A stretch of DNA of 64,000 nucleotides from Bdellovibrio sp. 22V (GCF_030169785.1 NZ_CP125854.1:2728001-2792000); one strand, 5' to 3'. Shown: positions 17,424 through 26,567, numbered from the stretch's first letter. The notes: generated by a model not told the origin, from the sequence alone. Translations and numbers: made by a program.

Positions 17424-17819
17424 ATGGCAAAAGCTAAGAAAGCTACTACGAAAAAAGCTGCAGCTAAGAAAGCTGCTCCAAAAAAAGCTGCTAAAAAAGC
17501 AGCTCCAAAGAAAGCCGCTGCTCCTAAAAAAGCTGCGAAAAAAGCTGCTCCAAAAGCAAAATCTGCTCGTAAACCAAACGCAGCATTCATGAAAGCGTTG
17601 ACTCCATCTGCAGCTTTGGCAGCAGTTGTAGGCGCTTCTCCAATGCCACGTACTGAAGTTGTTAAAAAACTTTGGGCTTACATCAAGAAGAACAATCTTC
17701 AAGACACTAAGAACAGAAGAAACATCAACGCTGATGCAAAACTTAAAGAAGTTTTCGGCGGTAAAACGACTGTTTCTATGTTCGATATGACTAAGCTTGT
17801 TTCTAAGCACCTTAAGTAG
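17424..17819 (+). CDS. SWIB-domain protein with histone H1-like tail
   Basis: A protein of 131 residues. Residues 1-50 are almost only Lys, Ala and Pro, with KKAAPKKAA-type repeats like histone H1 tails and chlamydial Hc proteins, a DNA-compacting region. Residues ~55-131 form an SWIB/MDM2 domain: FMKALTPSAALAAVVG, PRTEVVKKLWAYIKKNNLQD, INADAKLKEVFGGK and FDMTKLVSKHL. The role is inferred as nucleoid compaction or transcription control. GGAGG sits eight bases before the ATG, and the codon use of the tail is A-rich, as expected for lysine. A strong terminator follows, so it is a single-gene unit. Confidence 0.92.
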   Translation: MAKAKKATTKKAAAKKAAPKKAAKKAAPKKAAAPKKAAKKAAPKAKSARKPNAAFMKALTPSAALAAVVGASPMPRTEVVKKLWAYIKKNNLQDTKNRRNINADAKLKEVFGGKTTVSMFDMTKLVSKHLK

Positions 17820-17852
17820 TCTTAGAATCAGCCTTAAGCTGAACTAGATTCA

Positions 17853-17884
17853 AAAGCCCAGGGGAAACCTTGGGCTTTTTCTTT
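17853..17884 (+). terminator. Intrinsic terminator of the SWIB gene
   Basis: The stem AAAAGCCCA..GG / CC..TGGGCTTTTT has a short AAA-type loop followed by TTTTTCTTTTTT, 34 bp after the stop codon. Confidence 0.88.
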
Positions 17885-17961
17885 TTTAAAGGGATCTTGG
17901 TCCACGATCTCCCTATATCTGTCCTATCCAAGGACCAGCCTCTGTGTTATAAATCCCCTCT

Positions 17962-18726
17962 ATGGGAATTAAGCCTCTTTCACTTGAAGAAATTAAGAAA
18001 ATGACCGTCGCGTGCCGTATCGCTGCTGACACTCTCACTTACCTTGAGAAGTACATCAAGGTGGGTATGACGACGAACGAGATTGATCAGCTTTGTTATG
18101 ATTTTATGGCATCCAAAGGAGCGAAATCCGCTTGTTTGGGTTATCACGGTTACCCGAAATACACCTGCACTTCGGTGAATGAAGTTGTTTGTCACGGAGT
18201 TCCCGACGACAAAACAATTTTGAAAGATGGCGACATTATCAACGTCGACGTGACAGCTTGGATTGACGGCTTTTTCGGGGATACTTCGCGAATGTACATG
18301 ATCGGGAACGTTTCTGAGGAAGCTAAAGACCTTGTCGAAACAGCGCGCATGGCTCGCGATCGCGGTATCGAAGCTATTGCTCCTGGCGGTTGGACAGGGG
18401 ATATTGGTTTTGAGACCAATAAACTTGTGACTCGCAAAGGTTACTCTGTTGTGCGCGAAATCGGCGGGCACGGTGTCGGCCGCACTTTCCATGACGAGCC
18501 TTTTGTTCCCGCGTTCGGTAAAAAAGGCAAAGGCGAGCGCTTGGTTCCCTTCCACTGCATTACGGTCGAACCGATGGTCAACCAAGGCACCGACGAAGTC
18601 GTGGAATTCGCCATTCCCGGCTCCAGCATCAAGTACTACCATACTGCGGATGGTCTATTATCCGCACAGTTTGAACATACCGTGCTTGTAACAGATACTG
18701 GTTACGAAATTTTGACTTTATCGTAA
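17962..18726 (+). CDS. map: Methionine aminopeptidase, type I
   Basis: A protein of 254 residues that removes the initiator Met from nascent proteins. The metal ligands are all visible in order: the two Asp in VDVTAWIDGFFGDTSR, His in GGHGVGRTFHDEP, Glu in ITVEPM and Glu in QFEHTVLV. TSVNEVVCHGVP is typical of the family. There is no N-terminal SH3 or zinc extension, as in the short bacterial form. It ends at a structured repeat (18739-18783) that separates it from ahcY. Confidence 0.95.
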   Translation: MGIKPLSLEEIKKMTVACRIAADTLTYLEKYIKVGMTTNEIDQLCYDFMASKGAKSACLGYHGYPKYTCTSVNEVVCHGVPDDKTILKDGDIINVDVTAWIDGFFGDTSRMYMIGNVSEEAKDLVETARMARDRGIEAIAPGGWTGDIGFETNKLVTRKGYSVVREIGGHGVGRTFHDEPFVPAFGKKGKGERLVPFHCITVEPMVNQGTDEVVEFAIPGSSIKYYHTADGLLSAQFEHTVLVTDTGYEILTLS

Positions 18727-18738
18727 CCGCCACGCGAG

Positions 18739-18783
18739 CAGAGTGCAGGGCCGCTAGGCCCGGAACTGAAGCAGTACTTAATT
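18739..18783 (+). repeat. Structured intergenic repeat, copy B (after map)
   Basis: CAGAGTG is followed by the hairpin GGGCC-GCTA-GGCCC (18748-18761), then GGA, the hairpin ACTG-AAG-CAGT (18765-18775) and ACTTAAT. Compared with copy A, hairpin 1 has a longer stem and a different loop, and the second hairpin changes the G-U pair to G-C, so base pairing is kept while sequence differs. It lies directly after the map stop codon and 40 bp before ahcY. Confidence 0.6.
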
Positions 18784-18821
18784 AGATTTTTAGACTTTAT
18801 TACAAACCAAAGGATTAACTA

Positions 18822-20225
18822 ATGTCTCTAACGACAACGAATGGAAAGTCCCTTATGAAGAAAAATGCAAAAGCCGCTTCTAAGACGGCAGCAAAAACTC
18901 CTGTTGTAGACTATGCAGTCTGCAAAGAAGCTATGGAGAACCCAGAAGTTTTCGCTAAATTGGCGAAATGGGGTCGTGAAGAAATCAAGATTGCTGAAAC
19001 TGAAATGCCTGGTTTGATGGCTCTTCGTAAAGAGTTCGGCAAACAAAAGCCTTTGAAAGGCGCACGCATCTCTGGTTGCCTTCACATGACAATCCAAACA
19101 GCGGTTCTTATCGAAACGCTTGTTGAGCTTGGTGCGGAAATTCGTTGGTCTTCTTGCAACATCTTCTCTACGCAAGACCATGCAGCTGTTGCGATCGCAG
19201 CAGCGGGCATCCCGGTATTTGCTTGGAAAGGTTTGACAGAGCAAGAGTTCAACTGGTGTATCGAACAAACAATCGTGGGCTGGGGCAAAGAAGGCTTCAA
19301 CATGATCTTGGACGACGGTGGTGATCTAACGAACATGATGCACGAGCCGCGTTTCGCAAAAGAGATGAAGAAAATCATCGGTATCTCTGAAGAGACAACA
19401 ACAGGCGTTCACAATCTTGAAGTTCTTTTGAAAGCAGGCAAATTGAAAGTTCCTGCGATCAACATCAATGACTCTGTAACGAAGTCTAAATTCGACAACT
19501 TGTATGGCTGCCGCGAATCTCTAGCCGACGGTATCAAGCGTGCAACGGATGTGATGGTTGCGGGTAAAATCGTGGTTGTAGCTGGTTACGGCGACGTAGG
19601 TAAAGGTTCTGCTCACTCTATGCGTGGTTTGGGCGCGCGCGTTCTTATCACTGAGATCGATCCTATCTGTGCATTGCAAGCAGCAATGGAAGGTTTCGAA
19701 GTGACGACGATGGATGAAGCAGCGAAAGTCGCTGACATCTTCGTAACGGCAACGGGCTGTTGCGATATCATCACTGACAAACACTTCAACATGATGAAGA
19801 ACAACGCCATCGTATGTAACATCGGTCACTTCGACATCGAAATCGACATGGCGTGGTTGAATAAGAACTCAAAAATCCGTGAAGTAAAACCACAAGTGGA
19901 TATCCACACTTTGAAAAACGGAAAACAAATCATCGTTCTTGCAAAAGGCCGTTTGGTGAATTTGGGCTGTGCTACGGGCCACCCAAGCTTCGTTATGAGC
20001 AACTCATTCACGAACCAAGTTTTGGCGCAAATGGAACTTTTCAACAACCGTGATAAGTACGAAAACATCGCTGTGTATCGCTTGCCGAAACACCTTGATG
20101 AAAAAGTGGCGGCTCTTCACCTTGATAAACTCGGAGTGAAGTTGACGAAGCTTACTGGAAAGCAGGCGAAGTACTTGCACATGAGTCCGCAAGGGCCGTT
20201 CAAGCCGGAGCACTATCGTTACTAA
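18822..20225 (+). CDS. ahcY: S-adenosylhomocysteinase
   Basis: A protein of 467 residues that splits S-adenosylhomocysteine to adenosine and homocysteine with bound NAD, closing the methylation cycle. Signatures are [54 protein letters not shown], the NAD motif [25 protein letters not shown] and the C-terminal KPEHYRY with its conserved Lys/Tyr. The first ~30 residues are an extra Ala/Lys/Thr-rich extension; a start at codon 12 (MKKNAKAAS, preceded by GGAAAG) is equally possible. The last codons lie within one arm of a large inverted repeat. Confidence 0.96.
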   Translation: MSLTTTNGKSLMKKNAKAASKTAAKTPVVDYAVCKEAMENPEVFAKLAKWGREEIKIAETEMPGLMALRKEFGKQKPLKGARISGCLHMTIQTAVLIETLVELGAEIRWSSCNIFSTQDHAAVAIAAAGIPVFAWKGLTEQEFNWCIEQTIVGWGKEGFNMILDDGGDLTNMMHEPRFAKEMKKIIGISEETTTGVHNLEVLLKAGKLKVPAININDSVTKSKFDNLYGCRESLADGIKRATDVMVAGKIVVVAGYGDVGKGSAHSMRGLGARVLITEIDPICALQAAMEGFEVTTMDEAAKVADIFVTATGCCDIITDKHFNMMKNNAIVCNIGHFDIEIDMAWLNKNSKIREVKPQVDIHTLKNGKQIIVLAKGRLVNLGCATGHPSFVMSNSFTNQVLAQMELFNNRDKYENIAVYRLPKHLDEKVAALHLDKLGVKLTKLTGKQAKYLHMSPQGPFKPEHYRY

Positions 20226-20281
20226 TCACCCGTTCTGCGGAGCGGTTTTAGGAGTGCTGTCTGCTAAACTCTCGGACAGTG

Positions 20282-20302
20282 TGAAGGCCATCCTGGCCTT
20301 CA
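20282..20302. repeat. Hairpin TGAAGGCCA-TCC-TGGCCTTCA
   Basis: A perfect 9-bp stem with a 3-nt loop, the first of three hairpins inside the large inverted repeat. No T-run follows, so it is structural or a processing site rather than a terminator. Confidence 0.6.
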
Positions 20303-20319
20303 TCCTTTGGACTTCGCGA

Positions 20320-20344
20320 AAAATGGCCGTCATGGCCATTTTTT
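20320..20344 (+). terminator. Intrinsic terminator after ahcY (1)
   Basis: The stem AAAATGGCC/GGCCATTTT, loop GTCAT, is followed by further T residues. It is flanked by CGCGA and TCGCG, which could extend pairing. It lies about 95 bp after the ahcY stop. Confidence 0.75.
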
Positions 20345-20352
20345 CCTCGCGC

Positions 20353-20380
20353 AAGGGAGCCGATCTTGGCTCCCTTTTCT
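20353..20380 (+). terminator. Intrinsic terminator after ahcY (2)
   Basis: The stem AAGGGAGCC/GGCTCCCTT with loop GATCTT is followed by TTCTTTTTC. Together with the preceding hairpin it forms a tandem terminator between ahcY and MAT fibre 2. Confidence 0.8.
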
Positions 20381-20561
20381 TTTTCCTTACTCTTCTGATT
20401 GCCACGGCTGATCTTTCTTGGCGCTGCGGAACTCGGTTTAGCAGACAGCACTCCTAAAACCGCTCCGACAAGGTTCATTAGTAACGATAGGCTCCTCCGA
20501 TTGAGCAGTCCTTGGGAATACGGCTTGGGTTTTCGATGAAGGTTCGGGTTTTTGTTTCATT

Positions 20562-20629
20562 GGGGGTTTGAGGGGATCGGGACCTTTGTATTAAAGTGGG
20601 GCGATGGCTTTAGAGTGGGGCTTTGGGGG
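20562..20629 (+). promoter_or_regulatory. G-rich leader with quadruplex potential, before MAT fibre 2
   Basis: Six runs of three to five G lie on the + strand: 20562-20566, 20572-20575, 20579-20581, 20598-20601, 20617-20620 and 20625-20629, with some loops of 3-5 nt and two of ~16 nt. A G-quadruplex in DNA or RNA is possible. The rest of the interval 20491-20681 shows no gene. Confidence 0.35.
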
Positions 20630-20681
20630 CCGATAAGTTGTTAAGGATTTTTTATCAACTTGGACGTTCCTGGGGTTGGAT

Positions 20682-23600
20682 GTGCAGATATTTTCTTATC
20701 TGTTTTTTTCAATAATTTTTTTGCCGCTGTTGAGTTGGGCGTCGCCGGCGTCTTTGACTTACCAAGGACGTATTCTTAAGACGGATGGAACTCCGCTTGA
20801 GTATAACAACGTTTCATTTCTTTTTCAGATTACGAATCCTTCTGGCAGTTGTGTGATTTATCAAGAGCAGATCACCGGTTATAGCATGGTTAATTCTGGG
20901 GGTGTGTTTGACGTGCCAATCGGGACGGGGACCGTGCAGTATCCTCTCGGTGGGGCTTCAAATGTTTTGAAGGCCTTTGATAATACGGCGACGTTTACTT
21001 GTGGAACTTGTTCGTTGGTCGCGGGAACTTACACTTGTGCTGATGGCTCTAGCACTTATGCGGCGTCGGTCGGGGATCTTCGTAAACTGCGTGTTTCTTT
21101 TTATGATGGAACGGGTTGGAAAGTGGTTTCGCCGGATTCTATCATTCGTTCCGTGCCTTTTGCCGGCTACTCTTATTCGTCGGAAAGACTTGGGACAAAT
21201 GTTGCGAGTGACTTTCTTTTAAAGGCGGGATTGCCGACGTGTCCTGCAAATAGTTTTCTAACGTGGGATGGCTCCACATTTACCTGTGGTTCGGTCGCAG
21301 GAGCTAGTGGTGGTACTGTTACGAATGTCGCCACAGGCACGGGGCTTTCTGGGGGGCCGATCACTTCCACTGGTACGATCAGTCTCGCGAATACGAGCGT
21401 AACCCCCGGCTCTTATGGTTCGGCTAATCAAGTGCCTTCGTTTAGTGTCGATGCTCAAGGTCGTTTGACGGCCGCAGGTAATGTTGCGATCTCGTTGACG
21501 ACAAGTGATATCTCGAATCTTTCTTCGACTCTTTCGAACTATGTGCTGCAATCGACGTTCAACGGTTATGTGGCTTCTGCAAATTGTGCTGCGAACCAGA
21601 GTATGTACTGGAATTCCGTTTCTGGAAGTTTTCAATGTCAGTCGATCTCTTTGAGTTGGGCTGGTATTACCTCGGGAAAACCTACGAGCTTAAGTGGTTA
21701 TGGCATTACTGATGCGGTCGTAAATCTCGGAGGAAGTCCTTCGGTGCAAACGGGTCTAGATGCAAGCAAACCCGCAAGCCCGACCGCTGGAGCTCTCTAT
21801 TTCGCAACAGATACCAATCGCATTTATCAATACAACTCCGGAGCTTGGAGTCTTATGGCATCTGCGGCGGGAAGTGGCGGTACGATTACAGCTCTTACTT
21901 CCGATGTCACGGCAAGTGGTTCTGGATCTGTGGCAGCCACGGTGAATTCTGTGGGCGGATCTTCCGCGGCGAATATTCGCTCGGCAGAGCTTGCGGCTAA
22001 TGCGGCAACGAATCTGAATACTGCCAGCACCATCGTCAAACGCGATGGTTCCGGAAACTTCGCAGCCGGTGCCGTGAATGTTTCCTCCGTTATTTTTAGA
22101 GACACGGGAAGTAACACCGCGACCCTGCAGGCACCGACGACAATCGGCACAAGTTATTTTTTAAAACTTCCGACAGGCCAAGGTTCCGCGAATCAATTGT
22201 TAATAAATGACGGTGCGGGAAATTTGACATGGACAAGTCTGTCTTCGATGGGAGTGACGGGGCTTTCTGTGAACGCACCTCTTACAAACACAGGAACGGC
22301 CAGTGCGCCCGTACTTGGTATTCAGCAAGCAACAACGTCACAGTCAGGATATCTATCCAATACAGACTGGAATACTTTCAATAATAAACAAGGAACGTCT
22401 CTCACCTCGGCAAATATTTGGGTCGGAAATGGTTCCAACGTGGCCACCGCCGTCGCTCCGAGTGGAGACGTAACGATGACTAATGCCGGGGCCTTTACTG
22501 TTACCAAAGTGCGCGGCACCTCAGTCAGTGCGACAGCTCCCTCTTCGGCGGGACAGGTTCTTCGTTATGACGGAACCACGCAGTATGCTCCGGCTTTTTT
22601 ACGTCTGGCAGATATTCGTGCGACAATCACTCCTTTCGGTGGAGCCTTTGCGAGTGCCGCATGTTCAGCAGGACAAAGTCTGTACTGGCAGTCCTCAACG
22701 GATACATTTCAGTGTCAGAATGTTGCCATCAATGACGGACAACTGACGTTTACGACCTCGCGTTCAGCAAATACATTTCTTGCGGGCCCGACAAGTGGCT
22801 CGGGGGCAGCAAGTTTCCGGACCCTTGCTTCTTCGGACCTACCGACGACGGGAGCGACGGGATCTTACATCAACGGAGGAAACTCTTTTGGTGTCGCTGC
22901 AAGTTTGGGAACGAACGACAATAATAGTTTAACCTTGGAAACGAACGGTTCGCCACGGATCACGGTTACAAATACGGGAGCGGTAGGTATCGGGACCACA
23001 AGCCCCACAGCCCTTTTAGAAGTGGAATCTGCGACGGCAAATTCGGGTCTGCGAGTGAATGCACCTTCCGGTTTTAATAGCTATGTTGATTTCTTTAACA
23101 ATGGCTCGAAAAAAGGAAACATCTATTGGAATGGCACAAGCTCAACGTTCCAGATCAACGATATCGGTAATACCAATACCGTGATTAACGGCGCCGGTGG
23201 TTTTGTCGGAATCGGAACCTCAGGTCCGATCTCGCTTCTGCAAATCGGTGGAAATAATTATTCCACGACGTCGTGGACCACTCAGGGAGCTCAGCTTTAC
23301 ATTCCAGGTGTCACGATCACAGACACGACAGGTTCGGGAACCATCGCGAATCGCGCAATCACTTCTATTGGCACAAGCACCTTGGCGGCTTCGAATGCAG
23401 AAACCATCACGACAGCTTCGACGATGTATATTGCGAGCCCGCCAAGTGCAGGAACAAATGTCACGATTACAAATCCGCTTGCTTTGCAGATCGCGAATGG
23501 GAACAGTGCCTTTGGCGGCCGCGTAGGTATTGGCACGTTAAATCCAACACACAATCTTCACGTCGTGGGGAGCTTGAACGTTGAGAGTAATTCAGCGCAA

Positions 23601-24620
23601 GAAATCCGACTGCGAAATACAAATCTGACCTCTACAAATAAGTCGTGGCGAATTGTGCAGGATGCGGCTGCCAACTTCACGCGTTTTGCTAACGATGCGG
23701 ATACTCTTAATTACATGTCTTTTCAAATGGACACGGGGAACGTGGGTATTGGCACTGTAACTCCCGGTGCGAAGTTGCACGTTGCAGGCAATATTCATCT
23801 TGGGGCGCAAAGTGGTGCTACGGACGATAATAGCGATTACGTTATTAAATCCAACGGCCAACTCGTTTTGCAGTCGAATCAGTCCGGTTTAGCGGATAAT
23901 CAATACGTCCATTTGGTGCTTGATGCCGGAACAGCAACGAGTTCGGCAAGCAATGTCGTGATGAAAACAAATGGCAGCGAAAGAATGCGTGTCACCAACA
24001 CCGGCGTCAGTATGGGAACAACCGCGCAAACGATCGCAGGTAAAACTCCGACGCTTGTAGTTTCGGCCAATGGCACGACACCCACGATCGCAAGTTATAC
24101 GGCGACGACGAGTGCGATTAATCATATTATTTTTGCAAATCCTAATGGAGAAGTGGGATACGTAAATACCGACGGCAACACCACGATCTTTGGAACCGCT
24201 TCAGACCGTCGGCTAAAACAAAACATTCGCGATTTCGATCCAGCTTATGTCGATGACGTGATCTCGCGTTTACGTCCACGTCAGTGGGAGTGGAAATCCG
24301 ACGACAAACATGGTGAAGGGTTTATCGCGCAAGAACTGGCTGAAGTAATTCCTGAAGCCGTTACGAAAGGCGATGAAAATCCTCAAGGCCAAAGAGGCGA
24401 TGAAGGGTTTAAACTTTGGACGGTCGATTATAGTAAGATCACGCCATATCTGACGGCAGAGATTCACATCCTTCGCCAAAAAATTGCAGATCTTTTTGCC
24501 ACACAGTCGCGGGAGATCGCGAGTGTGAAAAAAGAAAACGCGGAGCTCAAACAAGAAGTGCAACTGCTTAAGCAATACATTTGCGAAAAAGACCCTCAAG
24601 CCGCGATTTGCAAAAAATAG
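20682..24620 (+). CDS. MAT-type secreted fibre 2 with S74 autoprocessing tail
   Basis: A protein of ~1312 residues. No ATG lies near the start: the GTG at 20682 (spaced from GGGG) or a TTG at 20676 is used. It has a signal peptide ending LLSWA, then SPASLTYQGRILKTDGTPL and FDVPIGTGTVQYP as in the other fibres. The middle has fibre repeats (TGAVGIGTTSPTALLEV, GGRVGIGTLNPTHNLHVVG, TGNVGIGTVTPGAKLHVAG). Near residue 1180 is the S74 intramolecular chaperone: SDRRLKQNIRDFDP, GFIAQELAEVIPEAV, LWTVDYSKITPYLTAEI, with the Ser of SDRRLK as expected cleavage nucleophile. A ~45-residue coiled coil ends the protein. It ends 3 bp from the convergent binding-protein gene. Confidence 0.9.
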   Translation: MQIFSYLFFSIIFLPLLSWASPASLTYQGRILKTDGTPLEYNNVSFLFQITNPSGSCVIYQEQITGYSMVNSGGVFDVPIGTGTVQYPLGGASNVLKAFDNTATFTCGTCSLVAGTYTCADGSSTYAASVGDLRKLRVSFYDGTGWKVVSPDSIIRSVPFAGYSYSSERLGTNVASDFLLKAGLPTCPANSFLTWDGSTFTCGSVAGASGGTVTNVATGTGLSGGPITSTGTISLANTSVTPGSYGSANQVPSFSVDAQGRLTAAGNVAISLTTSDISNLSSTLSNYVLQSTFNGYVASANCAANQSMYWNSVSGSFQCQSISLSWAGITSGKPTSLSGYGITDAVVNLGGSPSVQTGLDASKPASPTAGALYFATDTNRIYQYNSGAWSLMASAAGSGGTITALTSDVTASGSGSVAATVNSVGGSSAANIRSAELAANAATNLNTASTIVKRDGSGNFAAGAVNVSSVIFRDTGSNTATLQAPTTIGTSYFLKLPTGQGSANQLLINDGAGNLTWTSLSSMGVTGLSVNAPLTNTGTASAPVLGIQQATTSQSGYLSNTDWNTFNNKQGTSLTSANIWVGNGSNVATAVAPSGDVTMTNAGAFTVTKVRGTSVSATAPSSAGQVLRYDGTTQYAPAFLRLADIRATITPFGGAFASAACSAGQSLYWQSSTDTFQCQNVAINDGQLTFTTSRSANTFLAGPTSGSGAASFRTLASSDLPTTGATGSYINGGNSFGVAASLGTNDNNSLTLETNGSPRITVTNTGAVGIGTTSPTALLEVESATANSGLRVNAPSGFNSYVDFFNNGSKKGNIYWNGTSSTFQINDIGNTNTVINGAGGFVGIGTSGPISLLQIGGNNYSTTSWTTQGAQLYIPGVTITDTTGSGTIANRAITSIGTSTLAASNAETITTASTMYIASPPSAGTNVTITNPLALQIANGNSAFGGRVGIGTLNPTHNLHVVGSLNVESNSAQEIRLRNTNLTSTNKSWRIVQDAAANFTRFANDADTLNYMSFQMDTGNVGIGTVTPGAKLHVAGNIHLGAQSGATDDNSDYVIKSNGQLVLQSNQSGLADNQYVHLVLDAGTATSSASNVVMKTNGSERMRVTNTGVSMGTTAQTIAGKTPTLVVSANGTTPTIASYTATTSAINHIIFANPNGEVGYVNTDGNTTIFGTASDRRLKQNIRDFDPAYVDDVISRLRPRQWEWKSDDKHGEGFIAQELAEVIPEAVTKGDENPQGQRGDEGFKLWTVDYSKITPYLTAEIHILRQKIADLFATQSREIASVKKENAELKQEVQLLKQYICEKDPQAAICKK

Positions 24621-24623
24621 GTT

Positions 24624-25358
24624 TCACGGTGTAAGACTCTTATTCAAAGTTTCCTGAATGTATTTGTATTTTGCCGTGTCGCCTTTCAGTATTTTCCGCA
24701 GGCTTTTATTTATTTGCGGCATTAAAGAAGTATGTTTTTTGTGGGTCCACAGATAAGCATTGTATTCCCCAAAAGGTTTTTCCAAATGGTCGATTTTCTT
24801 TTGCAGTTCGGGCTGCGTTTCAAGAATGCTCTGAACGGTGCCTCGGGTGCCGATGTAGTAATCCACTCTTTTTGAGAGAAGCATGTTGATCCCCACAATA
24901 GAGTTGCTTACGCCGATGATATTGAGATCTCCGGCTTTCTCGCTTCTAAAGATAGCGGGATTGTTTAAAAGAGCGACGCCCTTCATGTCTTTCGTTACGA
25001 TTTTTTTCTTAAAGCGTGGGTCGTCCACTCGAAAATAAACCCAGTTGTAAGTTTTAACATAAGGAATCTCTGTCGGAATAAGATTTTGAAATCGTTCTTT
25101 CAACGGCAGAGGACCAACAATGTAAAAATCCGCTTCGCCGCTATTTACCAAATGCAAACCGCGCTCCATAGGAGCTTCAATTGTTTTCACTTCGATCTTG
25201 CTGTCTTTCAGGACATCCGAAACGAACTTAACAAGATCGGTATAGGTTGGAATCTTTTGTGACTCTTCTAAAACAACGAGCGTAAGGACCTGTTTTGCAT
25301 AAGCCGGAGAAACCGCCATCAACAGCGCCGAAATAATGAACGGCCCCAGTATTTTCAT
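24624..25358 (-). CDS. Periplasmic solute-binding protein (family 3-like)
   Basis: A protein of 244 residues with a signal peptide (MKILGPFIISALLMAVSPAYA). The mature part has the two-lobe type II binding-protein pattern: ERGLHLVNSGEADFYIVGPLP, then MKGVALLNNPAI and SIVGINMLLSKRVDYYIG. No permease or ATPase gene is adjacent, so it may act as a receptor or work with a distant transporter. Bdellovibrio-type genomes hold many such orphans; another copy of this class lies at 36030. The ligand is unknown. Confidence 0.82.
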   Translation of the reverse strand: MKILGPFIISALLMAVSPAYAKQVLTLVVLEESQKIPTYTDLVKFVSDVLKDSKIEVKTIEAPMERGLHLVNSGEADFYIVGPLPLKERFQNLIPTEIPYVKTYNWVYFRVDDPRFKKKIVTKDMKGVALLNNPAIFRSEKAGDLNIIGVSNSIVGINMLLSKRVDYYIGTRGTVQSILETQPELQKKIDHLEKPFGEYNAYLWTHKKHTSLMPQINKSLRKILKGDTAKYKYIQETLNKSLTP

Positions 25359-25418
25359 AGGTCTCCCCGTAATCTCTCCATATTTCTATGGTAAAAGAGA
25401 ACCTCTTATTTAGAACAG

Positions 25419-26552
25419 TTATTTTGCGAGCTTAAACGGAACCTTCGAATAGAGTTTGCCGTTCACCATAATTTCTAGATAGTGCGTTCCCGGATAATAA
25501 ACTCGCGTCGTCACGGGTTTGAAAGAGTGTTTCTTTTTAATGTTAAAAACTTCTTTCGCCTTCACGTCTTTGCTGGTCAATTTAAAGACTTTCGGACTCG
25601 TGTTGCCATTCGATTTTTTGTGATGAACGAGGTAATCGATCATAATCTTTCCGGGCTTGGAGCTTTCGACCTCAAACGAAAACTCCAGTTGATCACCAAC
25701 TTTGACTGTCGATTTATTCAGCTTCAAGTTTTTGATTTTCACAGAGTTGTTCGAGTCATAACCCAAAATCTTTAAAGCCGCCGGGTTGCCTTTTTTAATC
25801 AATGTGCGCAAGGCATGGCGGATAATCCAGTCTATTTTCTCTTGGTGTTTCGCCGGAGTTTCTTTCAGCCATTTCGCCGCGGTTTTAATCGCGACATCCG
25901 GATGATCTTTTGAGATGTCGTTTAAATGATTGGCGACGGATTTGCGAACGTAAAGTTCCTCGTCGTATTTCAGTTTCTCAAGAAGTTCCAGAGTCGGTGA
26001 AGGGTCTTTAATAAAAGAGCGGAGCTGTTCGCCCCAAGGAAGGCGCGGACGAGAGCCTTCCGAAACCAAACGGCGCACATGGTGGCTTTCGTCTTTCGCC
26101 CATTTGTGCAGAGTTTTTAAAGTGCGCTCTTCTTCGTGAATTAAAAAGGGACGAATGGCAAACTCCGCCGTAAAAAGCTGTGTCAGTTCGTGCAGAGCTT
26201 TCATGGATTCGTCGAAGTCTGCAAGGCCGTAGCGGTGCACGTATTCCGTATAGGCCCAAAGATCGAAGCCTTTCAAAGGCGGCACGTCTGGATGAGGCTT
26301 GCGTGTGGAGTTTAAAAGAATGTTCAAAGATTTTTTGTAGTTCTCTGGCAAATGCTCTTTCAAAAAATCACAGATCAGCTTCATGCGCGGTTTCATCTCT
26401 AAAGCCGGCAGTTCTTTGCTGAGTTTCTGAAACTCTTTCGCTTCGAAAGCGGGATAGTGGTAAGAAATATGTTGTGCCATGCGAGCGACCAGCTCTGCAT
26501 TGATCCAGTTCTTGAATGCGGATTCGGAAGTTTCAGTTTTCTTTTGCGGCAT
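25419..26552 (-). CDS. DNA alkylation repair protein, AlkC-like, with Ig-like tail
   Basis: A protein of 377 residues. Residues ~1-270 are HEAT-like helical repeats of the AlkC/AlkD superfamily, with the AlkC-type motif SEGSRPRLPWGEQL (about residues 165-178) and repeated units such as YDEELYVRKSVANHLNDISK. These glycosylases excise cationic alkylated bases such as 3-methyladenine without base flipping. Residues ~275-377 form a beta-rich Ig-like domain (NLKLNKSTVKVGDQLEFSF to THYLEIMVNGKLY), known in one AlkC branch, where it contacts DNA. A terminator separates it from orn, so it probably has its own promoter. Confidence 0.88.
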   Translation of the reverse strand: MPQKKTETSESAFKNWINAELVARMAQHISYHYPAFEAKEFQKLSKELPALEMKPRMKLICDFLKEHLPENYKKSLNILLNSTRKPHPDVPPLKGFDLWAYTEYVHRYGLADFDESMKALHELTQLFTAEFAIRPFLIHEEERTLKTLHKWAKDESHHVRRLVSEGSRPRLPWGEQLRSFIKDPSPTLELLEKLKYDEELYVRKSVANHLNDISKDHPDVAIKTAAKWLKETPAKHQEKIDWIIRHALRTLIKKGNPAALKILGYDSNNSVKIKNLKLNKSTVKVGDQLEFSFEVESSKPGKIMIDYLVHHKKSNGNTSPKVFKLTSKDVKAKEVFNIKKKHSFKPVTTRVYYPGTHYLEIMVNGKLYSKVPFKLAK

Positions 26553-26567
26553 TTGGAATCTCGAAAG

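Larger units (their letters stand above)
20213..20490. repeat. Large inverted repeat including the end of ahcY
   Basis: The arms are 20213-20269 and 20436-20490. The inner 32 bp (20238-20269 and 20436-20467) are perfectly complementary. The outer 14 bp, CTATCGTTACTAAT, which contain the last ahcY codons (Tyr-Arg-Tyr-stop), are also perfect, and between them about ten bases are divergent. Read on the minus strand, the right arm gives a Tyr-Arg-Tyr-stop remnant. The ~166-bp interior holds three hairpins. The structure looks like an inverted duplication of the ahcY 3' region. Confidence 0.85.

Noticed and set aside
18727-18821. SAH riboswitch ahead of ahcY
   Set aside because: The position is right, but the sequence lacks the conserved SAH-riboswitch core and the structured part has a sibling after fumC, where no SAH link exists.
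20248-20478. Minus-strand ORF of 76 codons inside the inverted repeat
   Set aside because: It is produced by hairpin and inverted-repeat sequence, with no ribosome-binding site and no protein-like composition.
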